From: Methanoregula sp. UBA64 | GTDB lineage: Archaea > Halobacteriota > Methanomicrobia > Methanomicrobiales > Methanospirillaceae | Length of the DNA: 64,000 bases | Reading direction: 5' to 3' | Assembly: GCF_002502735.1 (NCBI RefSeq) | Contig: NZ_DAQC01000001.1 | Span: forward strand, 737,229-801,228 | Shown here: piece after piece, positions 8,074 to 16,997 of the stretch | Numbering within the stretch: the first letter of the stretch is position 1 | Layout: every line of letters begins with the position of its first letter | The notes under the pieces: model-generated | Told to the model about the DNA's origin: nothing | The model's database searches: none | The model's input: the letters and a program-made list of their open reading frames with translations, nothing else | Position numbers and translations under genes: made by a program

Positions 8074-8979
8074 ATAACAACCATCACATTCACCCACCAT
8101 AAGGGCGGAACCGGCAAGACCACATCCTGCCTGAATATTGCCGGGTTCTGCGCATTAGCGGGAAAGAAAGTGCTGGTGGTTGACTGCGATCCTCAGGCCA
8201 ACGCCACTGCCGGTTTAGGTATCAACCCGGAATCGACACAGAAGAACATCTACGATGTCTTCATGAGCCGGGTCGATGGTTTTCCCCAGGTTTCCATGGC
8301 CGGGATCATACGGCAGACTGAGTCCGGAGTCGATTGCGCCCCCTCCAACCTCGACCTCGTAGGTGCAGAACCCTACCTGTACGGGATTGCGTCACGGGCT
8401 GAAGTCCTGCGGGATGCGCTTTTGCCGGTAAAAGACACCTATGACCTGATCCTGATCGATACGCCGCCGAGCATGGGGCAGTTCGTGATAAACGGGCTCT
8501 ATGCAGCGGACCACATTATCGTTACGCTCGATTCCGGGTCGTTTGCCATGAACGGCGTCGGGCCCCTGTTTACGATCTTTTCCGATATGAAACAGGACCT
8601 TGGAAAGGAGATAAAGGCGGATATGGCCATTCTCTCCCGCTGGGGAGAGGTCGATGACAAAAACGGCCCGGTCCAGACAAACGAGGCCCCGGAGAAAAAC
8701 GACCTGGTAAGCCGGCTTCGGTCCCTTTTTGCCCCCCGCCCCCCGGCAAAGACCGAAGAGGAGCTCGTAAAGGAAAAAGAGCATGCACAGGAACAGGAAC
8801 GCCTGTTACAGATGCTGGAAAAGACCAATCAGCAGTTCCCGGTGGCATATACTGTTTCTTACTCCCCGGAGATCTACGAGGCCCAGCAAAAGGGAATGCC
8901 TCTCTCGCATGTCTCCCCGGACTGTACCGCCGGAAAGGAATACAAGAAAATTGCTGATGAAGTGATGAAATGGATGTAA
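8074..8979 (+). CDS. ParA/MinD-like ATPase of chemosensory operon (apparent ATA start)
   Basis: A ParA-type P-loop ATPase of about 301 residues. The deviant Walker A motif HHKGGTGKTT is at residues 8-17, followed by VVDCDPQANAT and DLILIDTPPS (Walker A' and B). Such ATPases bind DNA or membrane and position cargo. Placed directly upstream of and overlapping a receptor gene by ten bases, it resembles the ParC/PpfA-type ATPases that position cytoplasmic chemoreceptor arrays in bacteria; that role is inferred. A central insert with a charged coiled region (about residues 205-255) is unusual. No ATG, GTG or TTG gives a normal N-terminus: after GGTGAT the frame reads ATA-ACA-ACC-ATC, which with initiator Met gives MTTITFTHHKGG, the usual family start. 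The only standard start is a GTG at 7996, adding 26 atypical residues. Confidence 0.85.
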   Translation: MTTITFTHHKGGTGKTTSCLNIAGFCALAGKKVLVVDCDPQANATAGLGINPESTQKNIYDVFMSRVDGFPQVSMAGIIRQTESGVDCAPSNLDLVGAEPYLYGIASRAEVLRDALLPVKDTYDLILIDTPPSMGQFVINGLYAADHIIVTLDSGSFAMNGVGPLFTIFSDMKQDLGKEIKADMAILSRWGEVDDKNGPVQTNEAPEKNDLVSRLRSLFAPRPPAKTEEELVKEKEHAQEQERLLQMLEKTNQQFPVAYTVSYSPEIYEAQQKGMPLSHVSPDCTAGKEYKKIADEVMKWM

Positions 8980-10961
8980 CCGGACTGGAACAGAGCCTGA
9001 AACGTGCAGCTGACGGAGACCTGTCGGTCCGTATCAGCGAGACGAACGTGGATCCGGAAATGCTCCCTCTCGTGGCGCAGATAAACCGGCTTCTCATAAA
9101 GGCCGAGGATACCGCGGAAAAGAAGCATCGGGCAGATGCGATGATCCGGTTCAACCCGCTGGCCATTGCAATCCTGAAAAAAGACCGGGGGATTATCAGT
9201 GTCAACAAGAAATACGAACAGCTCTGGCAGGGCAACCGCGAGGAACTGGTAAAAAAGCGCCTGTCCGATTTCGATCTTACCGTGTTATCCGGGGATACCC
9301 TGTACGCTTGTTTTGAGACCAAAAAACTCTCGGTGAGCCAGTGTCTCCTGAAATTGTCCGACGGAACGAGAAAATATCTCACCCTTCATGCAATGCCGAT
9401 GCTCGATGCGGCGGGCGGGGTTGACGGGGCATTTTATTTCTGGGTGGATACGAGCGATCTCCACGCAAAGGTGGCAGAATCCGAACGGATCCGGCAGCAG
9501 GCGGATCGGGTAATCAATGAGAATCCCTTTGCCCTTTTTACCATCGACACAAACCTGTCGATTCTGTCGGCAAACAATGCATTTTTAAAACTCACCGGCT
9601 ATTCGCGGGACGCGGTCCTCCACCTGTCGGTAAAGGACTTCAAATACAAGAAAAACAAGGGTGTAAGCGTCGAGGACACGATCCGCAGCAAACAGCGCGG
9701 GCACGGCGAGTCCGTGATCGAATTCCCTGCCGGGCTGTTAACCCTGGACTGGTATTACATCCCGCTTCTCGATGAGGGAGGCAATACGGAAAGCCTGCTT
9801 GTCGTCTATAACGATATCACCGAGAGACGCAAGCAGGAGACCGAGATCAAGGGACTCATGGAGGTCTCCAAAAAGACAGCGCAGGATCTCTCGGAGAGTG
9901 CGGCTGTACTGGAGAACGGGCTTTCGCGACTGGCATCGGGGGATCTTACGGTTACCGTGGAGATCGCCGACAGCGATCCCCTTGTAATCCTCAAGAAGGA
10001 TTACAACACGGCAGTCGGGTCGATCACTGAGGTTATCCAGGAGATCGGCAAATCCGCTGCCCAGATCGATCTTTCGACCTCGGAAACCGGCAAAAGTACG
10101 CAGGAGATCTCCAAGTCCACGGAACAGGTGGCTATTGCCACGCAGGCATCTGCGGATGGGGCCAAAAAGCAGCTCGAACAGATCGAACAGGTCAGTAAGG
10201 ACATGTCCGATCTCTCCGCTTCGATCGAAGAGATTGCAAGCACTTCCCATGATCTCATGACCCATGCCCAGAAGGCAGCAAACGACGGCAACCAGGCCGC
10301 CGAAATGGGCCGGGTGGCAACCGCAAAGATGGTGGCGGTCGAGAAGATCGCAGGAAACAGCGTCTCGGAGATCACGGCCCTCAACGATCGTATGAAGGAG
10401 ATCTCCAACATCGTCAAGCTGATCGCCGATATCTCGAACCAGACCAACCTTCTTGCCCTGAATGCAGCAATCGAGGCTGCACGGGCCGGCGAGCATGGCC
10501 GCGGATTTGCCGTAGTTGCCGGCGAAGTGCGCAACCTTGCCGGAGAGTCCAAGAGCGCCACGAACAATATCGAAACCCTGATCGGGTCCATCCAGAGTTC
10601 GAGCGAGAAAACCGCAGCGGCGATTCTGAACTCCTATAAGGAGATCCAGACCGGCATCGAGAGCGTTAACCAGACCATCGAGATGCTGAACCGGATTATC
10701 TCGGAATCCACGATCGTTGCCGACGGGGTTACCGAGATCACGAAGGCAACCGAGGCACAGGCCGAGGCAACGACCCGGGTTATGCAGGGTGTAGAAGAGA
10801 CCAATACGCTGACCCGGCAGAACCGTGAGCGTATGGAAGACATGGCCGCACTTGCACAAGAGACCAGTGCCTCGACCGAGGAGATAGCGAGCGCTTCCGC
10901 AGAGCTCTCGCGCATGGCAGAACGACTGAAATCTGCAACAGACAAATTCAAAATGAGGTGA
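8970..10961 (+). CDS. Soluble methyl-accepting chemotaxis protein with two PAS domains
   Basis: A 663-residue chemoreceptor without membrane spans. In order: an N-terminal HAMP-like piece (RAADGDLSVRIS), two PAS domains (about residues 55-165 and 185-285), a second HAMP-like element (LASGDLTVTVEI) around 315-350, and a long coiled-coil signalling domain (about 370-660). The hairpin tip, with QTNLLALNAAIEAARAGEHG, lies at about residues 490-510 and is the CheA/CheW contact site. Being soluble, it should sense cytosolic cues such as redox or metabolites through the PAS domains. It overlaps the ParA-like gene by ten bases and is followed three bases later by cheW. Confidence 0.93.
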   Translation: MDVTGLEQSLKRAADGDLSVRISETNVDPEMLPLVAQINRLLIKAEDTAEKKHRADAMIRFNPLAIAILKKDRGIISVNKKYEQLWQGNREELVKKRLSDFDLTVLSGDTLYACFETKKLSVSQCLLKLSDGTRKYLTLHAMPMLDAAGGVDGAFYFWVDTSDLHAKVAESERIRQQADRVINENPFALFTIDTNLSILSANNAFLKLTGYSRDAVLHLSVKDFKYKKNKGVSVEDTIRSKQRGHGESVIEFPAGLLTLDWYYIPLLDEGGNTESLLVVYNDITERRKQETEIKGLMEVSKKTAQDLSESAAVLENGLSRLASGDLTVTVEIADSDPLVILKKDYNTAVGSITEVIQEIGKSAAQIDLSTSETGKSTQEISKSTEQVAIATQASADGAKKQLEQIEQVSKDMSDLSASIEEIASTSHDLMTHAQKAANDGNQAAEMGRVATAKMVAVEKIAGNSVSEITALNDRMKEISNIVKLIADISNQTNLLALNAAIEAARAGEHGRGFAVVAGEVRNLAGESKSATNNIETLIGSIQSSSEKTAAAILNSYKEIQTGIESVNQTIEMLNRIISESTIVADGVTEITKATEAQAEATTRVMQGVEETNTLTRQNRERMEDMAALAQETSASTEEIASASAELSRMAERLKSATDKFKMR

Positions 10962-10964
10962 ACT

Positions 10965-11480
10965 ATGGCTGCAACGATTGACGTGGTTGAATTCGAGTTT
11001 GGCGGGGAACGCTATGCACTGGATATTAACCTGGCACGGGAGATTGTCGAGATGATGCCGATCACCCCCATCCCCCGGGCGCCACCCTTTATTTCCGGTG
11101 TCATCAACCTCAGGGGAGAGATCACCAACATCATGAACCTCAATACGCTCCTCGGGCTCAACGGGGGCGAGATCCGGCAGAACCAGAAGATTATCGTGCT
11201 CGTCCCTGAAGCGGCAAAAGGGAACAATGTCGGCATTATTGTCGACGATGTATCCAGCGTCCGGCAGGTGCCTGAAGCCGATATCGAGCATATCGGGGCC
11301 GGGATCTCTTCGGACTTTTCACAGTTTGTCAAGGGAATTATCAAGATCCCGGTGGAAGAAGGGGAGACCAAAAAGAAGGATCTGGTTATCTGGCTGGACA
11401 TGGAAAAAGTGCTCTCGCGCCTGGGAAACAACGGACAGGGCAGCGGGGATGCAGCGGGCAGCATGCCGGGAACTGAATGA
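10965..11480 (+). CDS. cheW: Chemotaxis coupling protein CheW
   Basis: A 171-residue adaptor that links receptors to the CheA kinase. The body (residues about 4-155) is a CheW fold with VVEFEFGGERYALDI, PRAPPFISGVINLRGEI and VGIIVDDVSSVRQV. The tail after residue 155 is Gly/Ser-rich. A GGTGA ribosome binding site three bases before the ATG overlaps the end of the preceding receptor gene. Its stop codon overlaps the ATG of a 14-codon reading frame (11477-11521), which leads into the next receptor gene. CheA is not in the window, so the kinase must be elsewhere. Confidence 0.95.
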   Translation: MAATIDVVEFEFGGERYALDINLAREIVEMMPITPIPRAPPFISGVINLRGEITNIMNLNTLLGLNGGEIRQNQKIIVLVPEAAKGNNVGIIVDDVSSVRQVPEADIEHIGAGISSDFSQFVKGIIKIPVEEGETKKKDLVIWLDMEKVLSRLGNNGQGSGDAAGSMPGTE

Positions 11481-11521
11481 TGGACATGAAGGCAGGGTAC
11501 GAGAAGGGGATGATGGAATGA
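11477..11521 (+). CDS. 14-codon coupling mini-frame between cheW and the second receptor
   Basis: A reading frame of 14 residues (MMDMKAGYEKGMME) starts with an ATG overlapping the cheW stop (ATGA) and ends with a TGA overlapping the ATG of the next receptor (ATGA). It could carry ribosomes across the 38-base gap, giving coupled translation. It is too short to infer a peptide function, and the GAGAAGGGGA within it also serves as the receptor gene's ribosome binding site, so it may simply be chance. Confidence 0.3.
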   Translation: MMDMKAGYEKGMME

Positions 11522-14403
11522 CAGAACCACGACCGGGAAGAAAAGCACTGTTTGCAGGGGCGCCTGCTGCGACGACCGTACGGAGTAATACTCCCGACGA
11601 GATCGCACAGCACGTCCGGCAGTTAAACGAAGACCTGGCACTGGCGCTGAAAGGAGCTGCGGCAAAAAAGGCGACAAAGCCCCTCAATGCATCCGATTTC
11701 GGGAGCGAATATACTACCCTGGTGGATGCGGTAAATACCGCACTTACACAGTTGCAGGAGACTACTGCCCAAGAGCCTACGGGAAACGAGGAATACGACA
11801 AGAAGATCGATATTCTCGAACGGCGCCTGGAGTTCATGGAGAAGAACAATCCGGTCCCGATGCTGATTGTTACGCCGGCACTGGATATCGTTGAGGCAAA
11901 TGCGGCGTTCCTTGCCATGAGCGGGATTCCCGAAGACGAGATCCTCACCAAAAACATCCATGATTTCCCCATCACGGATCGCTCGGGAGAAGGTGCAAAG
12001 GCTGCACTGGAGACAAAGCGGCGTGCGGCAGGAGAACTGACCATCGGGTTCCCCGCGGGCGTGCATACGCTCGAACAGTACTGCATCCCGGTCCTCGATG
12101 ACGAAAGCAAAGTCACTTCACTTGTCCTCCTTTACGACGACCTCACCATTAAAAAGAGGAAGAATGCCGAGATAGAACGGCTCAAAGCCCGGTCCGAGAC
12201 GATCGTCCAGCAGAACCCGATGCCCATCCTTCTCGTGGACACCGGTTTTAAGATCCGCGTGGTCAACGATGCGTATGTCTCCCTTGCCGGTATCGAGAAG
12301 GAGCGGCTCCTGAAGATGACCCTGCGCGATTTCAAGGTTCTCCAGCAGACCGGGACCGGGTTAAAACAGGTGCTTGAAAAAGGAGAGCGCTCTGAAGGCG
12401 AAGTTGTCGTGGAGTTCCCGAAAGGTACCCGCAGGCTCCGGCAGTACGGTATTCCCATCTCCGATCAAAAAGGCGGCGTGGAGAGCATCCTTGTCGTCTA
12501 TAATGATGTTACCGAAGAGCGTTCCGAGATGGACAAGGTGGTTGCAGCCCGCCACACCTCCGATACCCTCATCCAGGAAAACCCCATCCCCATGCTCATG
12601 GCCGACCGGTCGTTTGCCGTTACCCTCGCGAATGCCGCATATCTCAAGATGAGCGGGTTTGCGCAGGATACAATCCGGGGCATGAACCTGCGGGAGATCA
12701 AGATCAAAGACCAGAAAGGAGAGGGCGCAAAGGTCGCAATCCAGACCAGACGCCGGGCCTTTGGAGAAGTCACCGTCGATCTCCCGAGCGGCACCCATAT
12801 CCTCGAACAGTACGTAATGCCACTCCTTGACAACAAAAACGAGATCGAGAGCCTCCTTTTGGTATATAATGACGTGACCGAGCAGCGGAAAAACCAGGAA
12901 ACCCTCGCAAAAGAGATGGAAAAGGCAGCGGCATTCCGGAAACGCTCCGATACCATCGTGATGCAGAACCCGATGCCCATCATGCTCATGGACGCCACAT
13001 TTAAGATCCTCATGGCAAACGAGGCATATGTCGGCCTGACCGGCATAGCAAAAGAGAAACTGGTCGGGATGAGCGCAAGAGAGTTCCGGATCACCGCCCA
13101 GACCGGGCAGGGGCTCAAGACGGTGCTCACCGAAAAGAAGCGCAGTTTCGGCGAGATCACTATCGAGTTCCCGACCGGCGCGCATATCCTCGAACAGTAC
13201 GGGATCCCCATGCTCGATGCCCAGCAGAACATCTCGTCCATCCTCTGCGTGTACGTCGATGTCACCGCACGGAGGGCACAGGAAAAGAAGATCCAGATCA
13301 TGATGGACGAGGCAAAAGCGAACGCAGAACTGCTCTCGGCAAGCGCAACCGAACTCGAATCGGGCCTTGCAAAGATCTCGTCGGGAGATCTCACCTGCCG
13401 GCTCAGTATCGACGATGCGGATCCGCTCGTCCAGCTCAAGAGGGACTTTAACACCTCGGTAGAGGCGATCCATGCCGTCATTTCCGACCTCATGGCCTCG
13501 GTCAAGAGACTGGACGTGACCGTAAAAGACACCATCAAGTCGACCGAGGAGATCGCAAAGGCGACCGAGCAGGTGGCCCTCTCCTCACAGAAAGCGACCG
13601 ACAATGCAAAAATGCAGCTTGCCGCGGTCGACAAGATCTCCGGCGTAGTCTCGGATATCTCTGCATCGATCGAAGAGATTGCCAGCACCTCCCACGAGGT
13701 CATGACCCATGCGGAAAAGGCCGCTCATGAAGGTGCGCAGGCAGCCGGTATCGGAAAGACCGCGACCGACAAGATGCAGTCCGTTGAGCAGATCTCAAAG
13801 AAGAGTGTCGACGAGATCACTGCATTAAACGAGCAGATGCAGCAGATCACGAAAATCGTCAACCTTATCACGGATATCGCAAACCAGACCAACCTCCTCG
13901 CCCTGAATGCCGCAATCGAGGCGGCACGGGCGGGAGAACACGGCCGCGGGTTTGCGGTGGTTGCCGGGGAGGTCAAGAACCTTGCCGGTGAGTCCAAGAA
14001 AGCGAGTTCGCAGATCGAGACCCTCATCAAATCCATCCAGGCAAAGAGCGAGGTCACTGCGTCATCCATCCAGAGTTCCTTTGACGAGATCAAGGCTGGG
14101 ATTGAGAGCGTCAACCAGACGGTAGAGTCCCTGAACCGGATTATCGCCGAGGCAAATGTGGTCTCGAACGGTGTTACGGAGATCACAAAAGCCACCGAGA
14201 ACCAGGCACAGGCCACTTCCGGCCTGATGTCCAGTGTCGAATCGGTCAAGGCGGCGACCGAGGACAACCAGCAGCGGATGGAAGATATGGCAGCGCTTGC
14301 CGAGGAGACCAGTGCCTCGACCGAGGAGATTGCGAGCGCATCTGCCGAACTCTCCACCATGGCCGAACGCTGCAGCCATATGATGGAAGAGTTCCATACT
14401 TAA
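11518..14403 (+). CDS. Soluble methyl-accepting chemotaxis protein with four tandem PAS domains
   Basis: A 961-residue receptor without membrane segments. After a roughly 100-residue N-terminal coiled region, four similar PAS repeats follow (approximately 105-215, 225-325, 340-450, 470-580), each opening with a version of NPxPMLxxD and closing with SLLLVYNDVTE. A HAMP-like element (ISSGDLTCRLSIDDADPLV) at about 625-645 leads into the coiled-coil signalling domain, whose tip (QTNLLALNAAIEAARAGEHG) is near residue 790. The repeats are close paralogues, pointing to tandem duplication. The frame is open from 11227, but the ATG at 11518 has a good purine-rich ribosome binding site and avoids overlap with cheW. 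Confidence 0.93.
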   Translation: MTEPRPGRKALFAGAPAATTVRSNTPDEIAQHVRQLNEDLALALKGAAAKKATKPLNASDFGSEYTTLVDAVNTALTQLQETTAQEPTGNEEYDKKIDILERRLEFMEKNNPVPMLIVTPALDIVEANAAFLAMSGIPEDEILTKNIHDFPITDRSGEGAKAALETKRRAAGELTIGFPAGVHTLEQYCIPVLDDESKVTSLVLLYDDLTIKKRKNAEIERLKARSETIVQQNPMPILLVDTGFKIRVVNDAYVSLAGIEKERLLKMTLRDFKVLQQTGTGLKQVLEKGERSEGEVVVEFPKGTRRLRQYGIPISDQKGGVESILVVYNDVTEERSEMDKVVAARHTSDTLIQENPIPMLMADRSFAVTLANAAYLKMSGFAQDTIRGMNLREIKIKDQKGEGAKVAIQTRRRAFGEVTVDLPSGTHILEQYVMPLLDNKNEIESLLLVYNDVTEQRKNQETLAKEMEKAAAFRKRSDTIVMQNPMPIMLMDATFKILMANEAYVGLTGIAKEKLVGMSAREFRITAQTGQGLKTVLTEKKRSFGEITIEFPTGAHILEQYGIPMLDAQQNISSILCVYVDVTARRAQEKKIQIMMDEAKANAELLSASATELESGLAKISSGDLTCRLSIDDADPLVQLKRDFNTSVEAIHAVISDLMASVKRLDVTVKDTIKSTEEIAKATEQVALSSQKATDNAKMQLAAVDKISGVVSDISASIEEIASTSHEVMTHAEKAAHEGAQAAGIGKTATDKMQSVEQISKKSVDEITALNEQMQQITKIVNLITDIANQTNLLALNAAIEAARAGEHGRGFAVVAGEVKNLAGESKKASSQIETLIKSIQAKSEVTASSIQSSFDEIKAGIESVNQTVESLNRIIAEANVVSNGVTEITKATENQAQATSGLMSSVESVKAATEDNQQRMEDMAALAEETSASTEEIASASAELSTMAERCSHMMEEFHT

Positions 14404-14413
14404 AACAAAAAAA

Positions 14414-14450
14414 GACGGGAAAAATAATCCCGCCCCTGCTGTTTAGCAGG
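14414..14450 (+). terminator. Two adjacent hairpins after the second receptor gene
   Basis: CGGGA (14416-14420) pairs with TCCCG (14428-14432), and CCTGCT (14435-14440) pairs with AGCAGG (14445-14450) around a GTTT loop. There is no long T-run after them, so they may attenuate rather than end transcription before cheR. Confidence 0.4.
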
Positions 14451-14527
14451 CAATCATCCGAAAGCTTCCCAGAAGCGCGGGATGTTCCCGCAGATGTATA
14501 AGACCCCACAACGCGGAGTACACTACC

Positions 14528-15334
14528 ATGATAACAGCTGACGACGGCTTTTCCGCTTTAAAAAAATACATCGAGCAGACCATCAAGATCCAGTGTAACA
14601 ATTACAAGGAAGATTACATCAAGAGACGGCTGCTCTCCCGCATGCGTTCGACCAGTACTGCAACGTATCCGGACTATCTCCGGTACCTCCACGAGCACCC
14701 GCCGGAGCTTGAGAACCTCAGGAATGCGCTCACCATCAACGTGACCGAATTCTTCCGGGACGCCGAAGTTTACGATCTCCTCAAAAAGGAAGTCCTCCCG
14801 GCCCTTTTCCACGGCAGAAAGACGATCCGGATCTGGTGTGCAGGGTGTTCCACGGGAGAAGAGCCTTATTCGATTGCCATGATCCTCCACGATATAATAG
14901 CCGCGGACAAATCGCTTTCCGCCCAGATCACGGCTACCGATATCGACGAAGTAGTCTTAAAAAAGGCAAAAGACGGGATCTATTCGGAAAAAGCAATGGG
15001 AAAACTTTCCGCTGCACAGATCCAGCGGCATTTCACCAAACTTCCTGACGGGAACTACCAGGTAAAGCCGCACCTCCAGGAGCTGATCCGGTTCCGTCCC
15101 CACGACCTCATGAGCGGTCTGCCCCCTGCGAAGTTCCTCGATCTTATCACCTGCAGGAACGTTACGATCTATTTCACCGAGAAACAGAAAGACGACCTGG
15201 CAAGGATGTTCCACGCAGCCCTCGTCCCCGGGGGATATTATGTGATGGGAAAGACCGAATACCTCGGCCGCGAGGTGGAAGGACTCTTTACCCCCATAAA
15301 TTCCATCCAGAAGATCTATACCAGAAAAGACTGA
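14528..15334 (+). CDS. cheR: Chemoreceptor glutamate methyltransferase CheR
   Basis: A 268-residue S-adenosylmethionine-dependent enzyme that methylates glutamates on receptors for adaptation. The N-terminal helical domain (FSALKKYIEQ...) carries the basic helix IKRRLLSRMR; the SAM site IWCAGCSTGEEPYSIA is at about residues 102-117, with ITATDIDE, and DLITCRNVTIYF in the C-terminal half. The family CheR_N plus CheR layout and the length are standard. It follows the second receptor gene by 124 bases containing two hairpins. The partner methylesterase CheB is not in the window. Confidence 0.95.
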   Translation: MITADDGFSALKKYIEQTIKIQCNNYKEDYIKRRLLSRMRSTSTATYPDYLRYLHEHPPELENLRNALTINVTEFFRDAEVYDLLKKEVLPALFHGRKTIRIWCAGCSTGEEPYSIAMILHDIIAADKSLSAQITATDIDEVVLKKAKDGIYSEKAMGKLSAAQIQRHFTKLPDGNYQVKPHLQELIRFRPHDLMSGLPPAKFLDLITCRNVTIYFTEKQKDDLARMFHAALVPGGYYVMGKTEYLGREVEGLFTPINSIQKIYTRKD

Positions 15335-15355
15335 AAGACCCGGCTATTTTTTTTA

Positions 15356-15616
15356 TCAGTGAGCCGGGGGCTCCTCATCTTCGTTCTCGGCATTTTTCCC
15401 GATCCCTTTTACAAACTCGGCCTGGAGTGCTTTTCGTGCCGAATGCTGTTTTATCTGGGCATAGACCGTGATAAAATTGATCCCGATAACGACGATAACA
15501 AGCATCAGGCTTACCCAGAGCATGGAGCCGTTTGCGGTAAGAAAGGCTGCCCACAGGAGAACGACAAAGGAGATCAGGTAAAAAATGACCCATGTCCGGA
15601 GCCCGGGGAGTTCCAT
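15356..15616 (-). CDS. Small membrane protein, two spans
   Basis: An 86-residue protein with two hydrophobic helices (about residues 7-27 and 31-53, TWVIFYLISFVVLLWAAF and MLWVSLMLVIVVIGINFI) and a charged C-terminal tail ending DEEPPAH, probably cytosolic. The ATG at 15616 (MELPGL) is preferred to an in-frame TTG nine bases upstream. It converges with cheR, ending 21 bases away, with T-rich sequence between them. Family unknown. Confidence 0.65.
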   Translation of the reverse strand: MELPGLRTWVIFYLISFVVLLWAAFLTANGSMLWVSLMLVIVVIGINFITVYAQIKQHSARKALQAEFVKGIGKNAENEDEEPPAH

Positions 15617-15787
15617 GAATAACAATATGCATCATGACGATACTAAAGTGTTCCCGCATTTTCCGATATATTTTTAAGATATATACATTATCTGCCATTT
15701 ATTGCAGTAAAAAACGTATTGCGCCGGATCATTCCCGTTTCTCCGCAGATCCTCACGATTTTTATCTGATGATTGCCAGTAGTATGT

Positions 15788-16441
15788 GTGGACAAAGGAG
15801 ATCTTTTCACGCTGGTCGGGGGTTTTGTCGTGCTCCTCTTAGTTGCCGTCATAGTCCGGCCCGACTCGCTCCTGTTACTCTCACCGGCCCCCCAGCACCC
15901 GGTCACGACAGTCCCGATAACCGTAAATGAAACTCCTGCTATCAGCCCGGAAATAACCCCCCCTCTCACTCAGGTACCTGTTGTAACACACACACCCAGC
16001 GAGCCGTCACCGCCGTATCGCATCATGTACACCAGCAACCCGTTCACGTACCCGAAGATCCATCTCCCCGATAACATGGTCTCTTTTGGGGCATCCGATA
16101 TCCCCCTGAAGGATAACCGGAGCGTGACCTTTGCCTATATGGAGGGAACCGGGGGAGGACTGACCCAGGTATTTACCGTGCCGTACGAAATATGGGCACT
16201 CAACATGACGGTAACGGCCAACAGGATGCCCCAGTATGCCATGTTCAAGATGGTAGTCTGCGATGCGAAGACGGGGGCCATTCTGCAGGGGGGAGAGATC
16301 CAGTTCCCCGGCAGCATGTACAAGATAGTCCGGGCCTCGGGCCCGGTATACATGATCATCACCACGTCCAACGTGGACTCATTCCGGATCGATCTTGAAA
16401 CGCCGTACCGGTTCTATACCGCGGCAGCACCGGCGGAATAG
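15788..16441 (+). CDS. Membrane-anchored secreted protein with Pro/Thr linker
   Basis: About 217 residues. An N-terminal membrane anchor (FTLVGGFVVLLLVAVIV) is followed by a Pro/Thr-rich linker (about residues 30-75) and a folded beta-rich extracellular domain of about 140 residues. The architecture matches many Methanomicrobiales surface proteins of unknown function. The chosen start is the GTG at 15788; a TTG at 15773 is also in frame. A TATA-rich stretch (about 15665-15690) lies upstream. I do not recognise the domain. Confidence 0.65.
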   Translation: MDKGDLFTLVGGFVVLLLVAVIVRPDSLLLLSPAPQHPVTTVPITVNETPAISPEITPPLTQVPVVTHTPSEPSPPYRIMYTSNPFTYPKIHLPDNMVSFGASDIPLKDNRSVTFAYMEGTGGGLTQVFTVPYEIWALNMTVTANRMPQYAMFKMVVCDAKTGAILQGGEIQFPGSMYKIVRASGPVYMIITTSNVDSFRIDLETPYRFYTAAAPAE

Positions 16442-16486
16442 CGGGAAAGGTCTCCGGGAAACCGGGGCTTACCCGTTTTGTTGGTA

Positions 16487-16675
16487 TCAGGATACTTTTT
16501 CAACGATGACCCGGACCCGCTCCCCGGCTTTGAAATCGTGCCCTTTGGGGATGTCGATATTAAACCAGAGCGCAGCCGGATTGTCCTGCGTGTTGTCCTG
16601 GGACATCAGGCAGTCTTTTTCTTCGTTGATGTCTGCAACAAAATCGATAACCGCTTCAAACTCAAGTTTTGGCAT
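16487..16675 (-). CDS. Small hypothetical protein (62 residues)
   Basis: A 62-residue acidic protein (begins MPKLEFEAVIDFVADI) with alternating hydrophobic residues that suggest a small beta-barrel; the C-terminal stretch DFKAGERVRVIVEKV resembles the last strands of OB- or SH3-like folds. It lies 32 bases downstream of the winged-helix gene at 16708-16959 on the same strand and is probably its operon partner. No clear ribosome binding site is visible, consistent with readthrough coupling. Function unknown. Confidence 0.55.
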   Translation of the reverse strand: MPKLEFEAVIDFVADINEEKDCLMSQDNTQDNPAALWFNIDIPKGHDFKAGERVRVIVEKVS

Positions 16676-16707
16676 ATACTAGAAGAAGGTGGGGAAAAGT
16701 AAAAAAG

Positions 16708-16959
16708 TTAGAGGGCACGGGGCGTGACCATCCACGTCGTGCTGTTCGAATAACTCCACCTGATGATTGAAAGCTCCTTGCACATTTCGGCAAGGATCGC
16801 CATGTTGGTTCCCACTTCCTTGGGGGATAACCCGAGATCTTTTGCAATATATTTTGACTTGAAGTAGTGTTTGCCTTTGGTTATCCCTGAGGTAAGGTAG
16901 GATACAATTTGGTGCTGGGTTTCGTTGTACTTTTCGCGTAACTTCTTGCTTGTTGACAT
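16708..16959 (-). CDS. Winged-helix protein (DUF7123-like)
   Basis: An 83-residue basic protein (MSTSKKLREKYNETQ) with helices and a YIAKDLGLSPKEVGTNMAIL segment that reads as a helix-turn-helix recognition region. It resembles the small archaeal winged-helix family DUF7123, found in haloarchaea and methanogens. It has a strong TATA box (about 16998-17011) and a GAGG ribosome binding site before the ATG at 16959; an ATG at 16974 is possible. A DNA-binding role is likely and autoregulation is plausible, but targets are unknown. Confidence 0.7.
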   Translation of the reverse strand: MSTSKKLREKYNETQHQIVSYLTSGITKGKHYFKSKYIAKDLGLSPKEVGTNMAILAEMCKELSIIRWSYSNSTTWMVTPRAL

Positions 16960-16997
16960 ATCTCGCCTCAGCATTAACCATTCATATAGAGCAACTC

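Noticed and set aside
9738..11291. 517-residue open frame antisense to the receptor and cheW genes
   Set aside because: It is a shadow of the chemoreceptor coiled-coil and CheW coding sequence, with unusual Cys/Gly/Asp composition.
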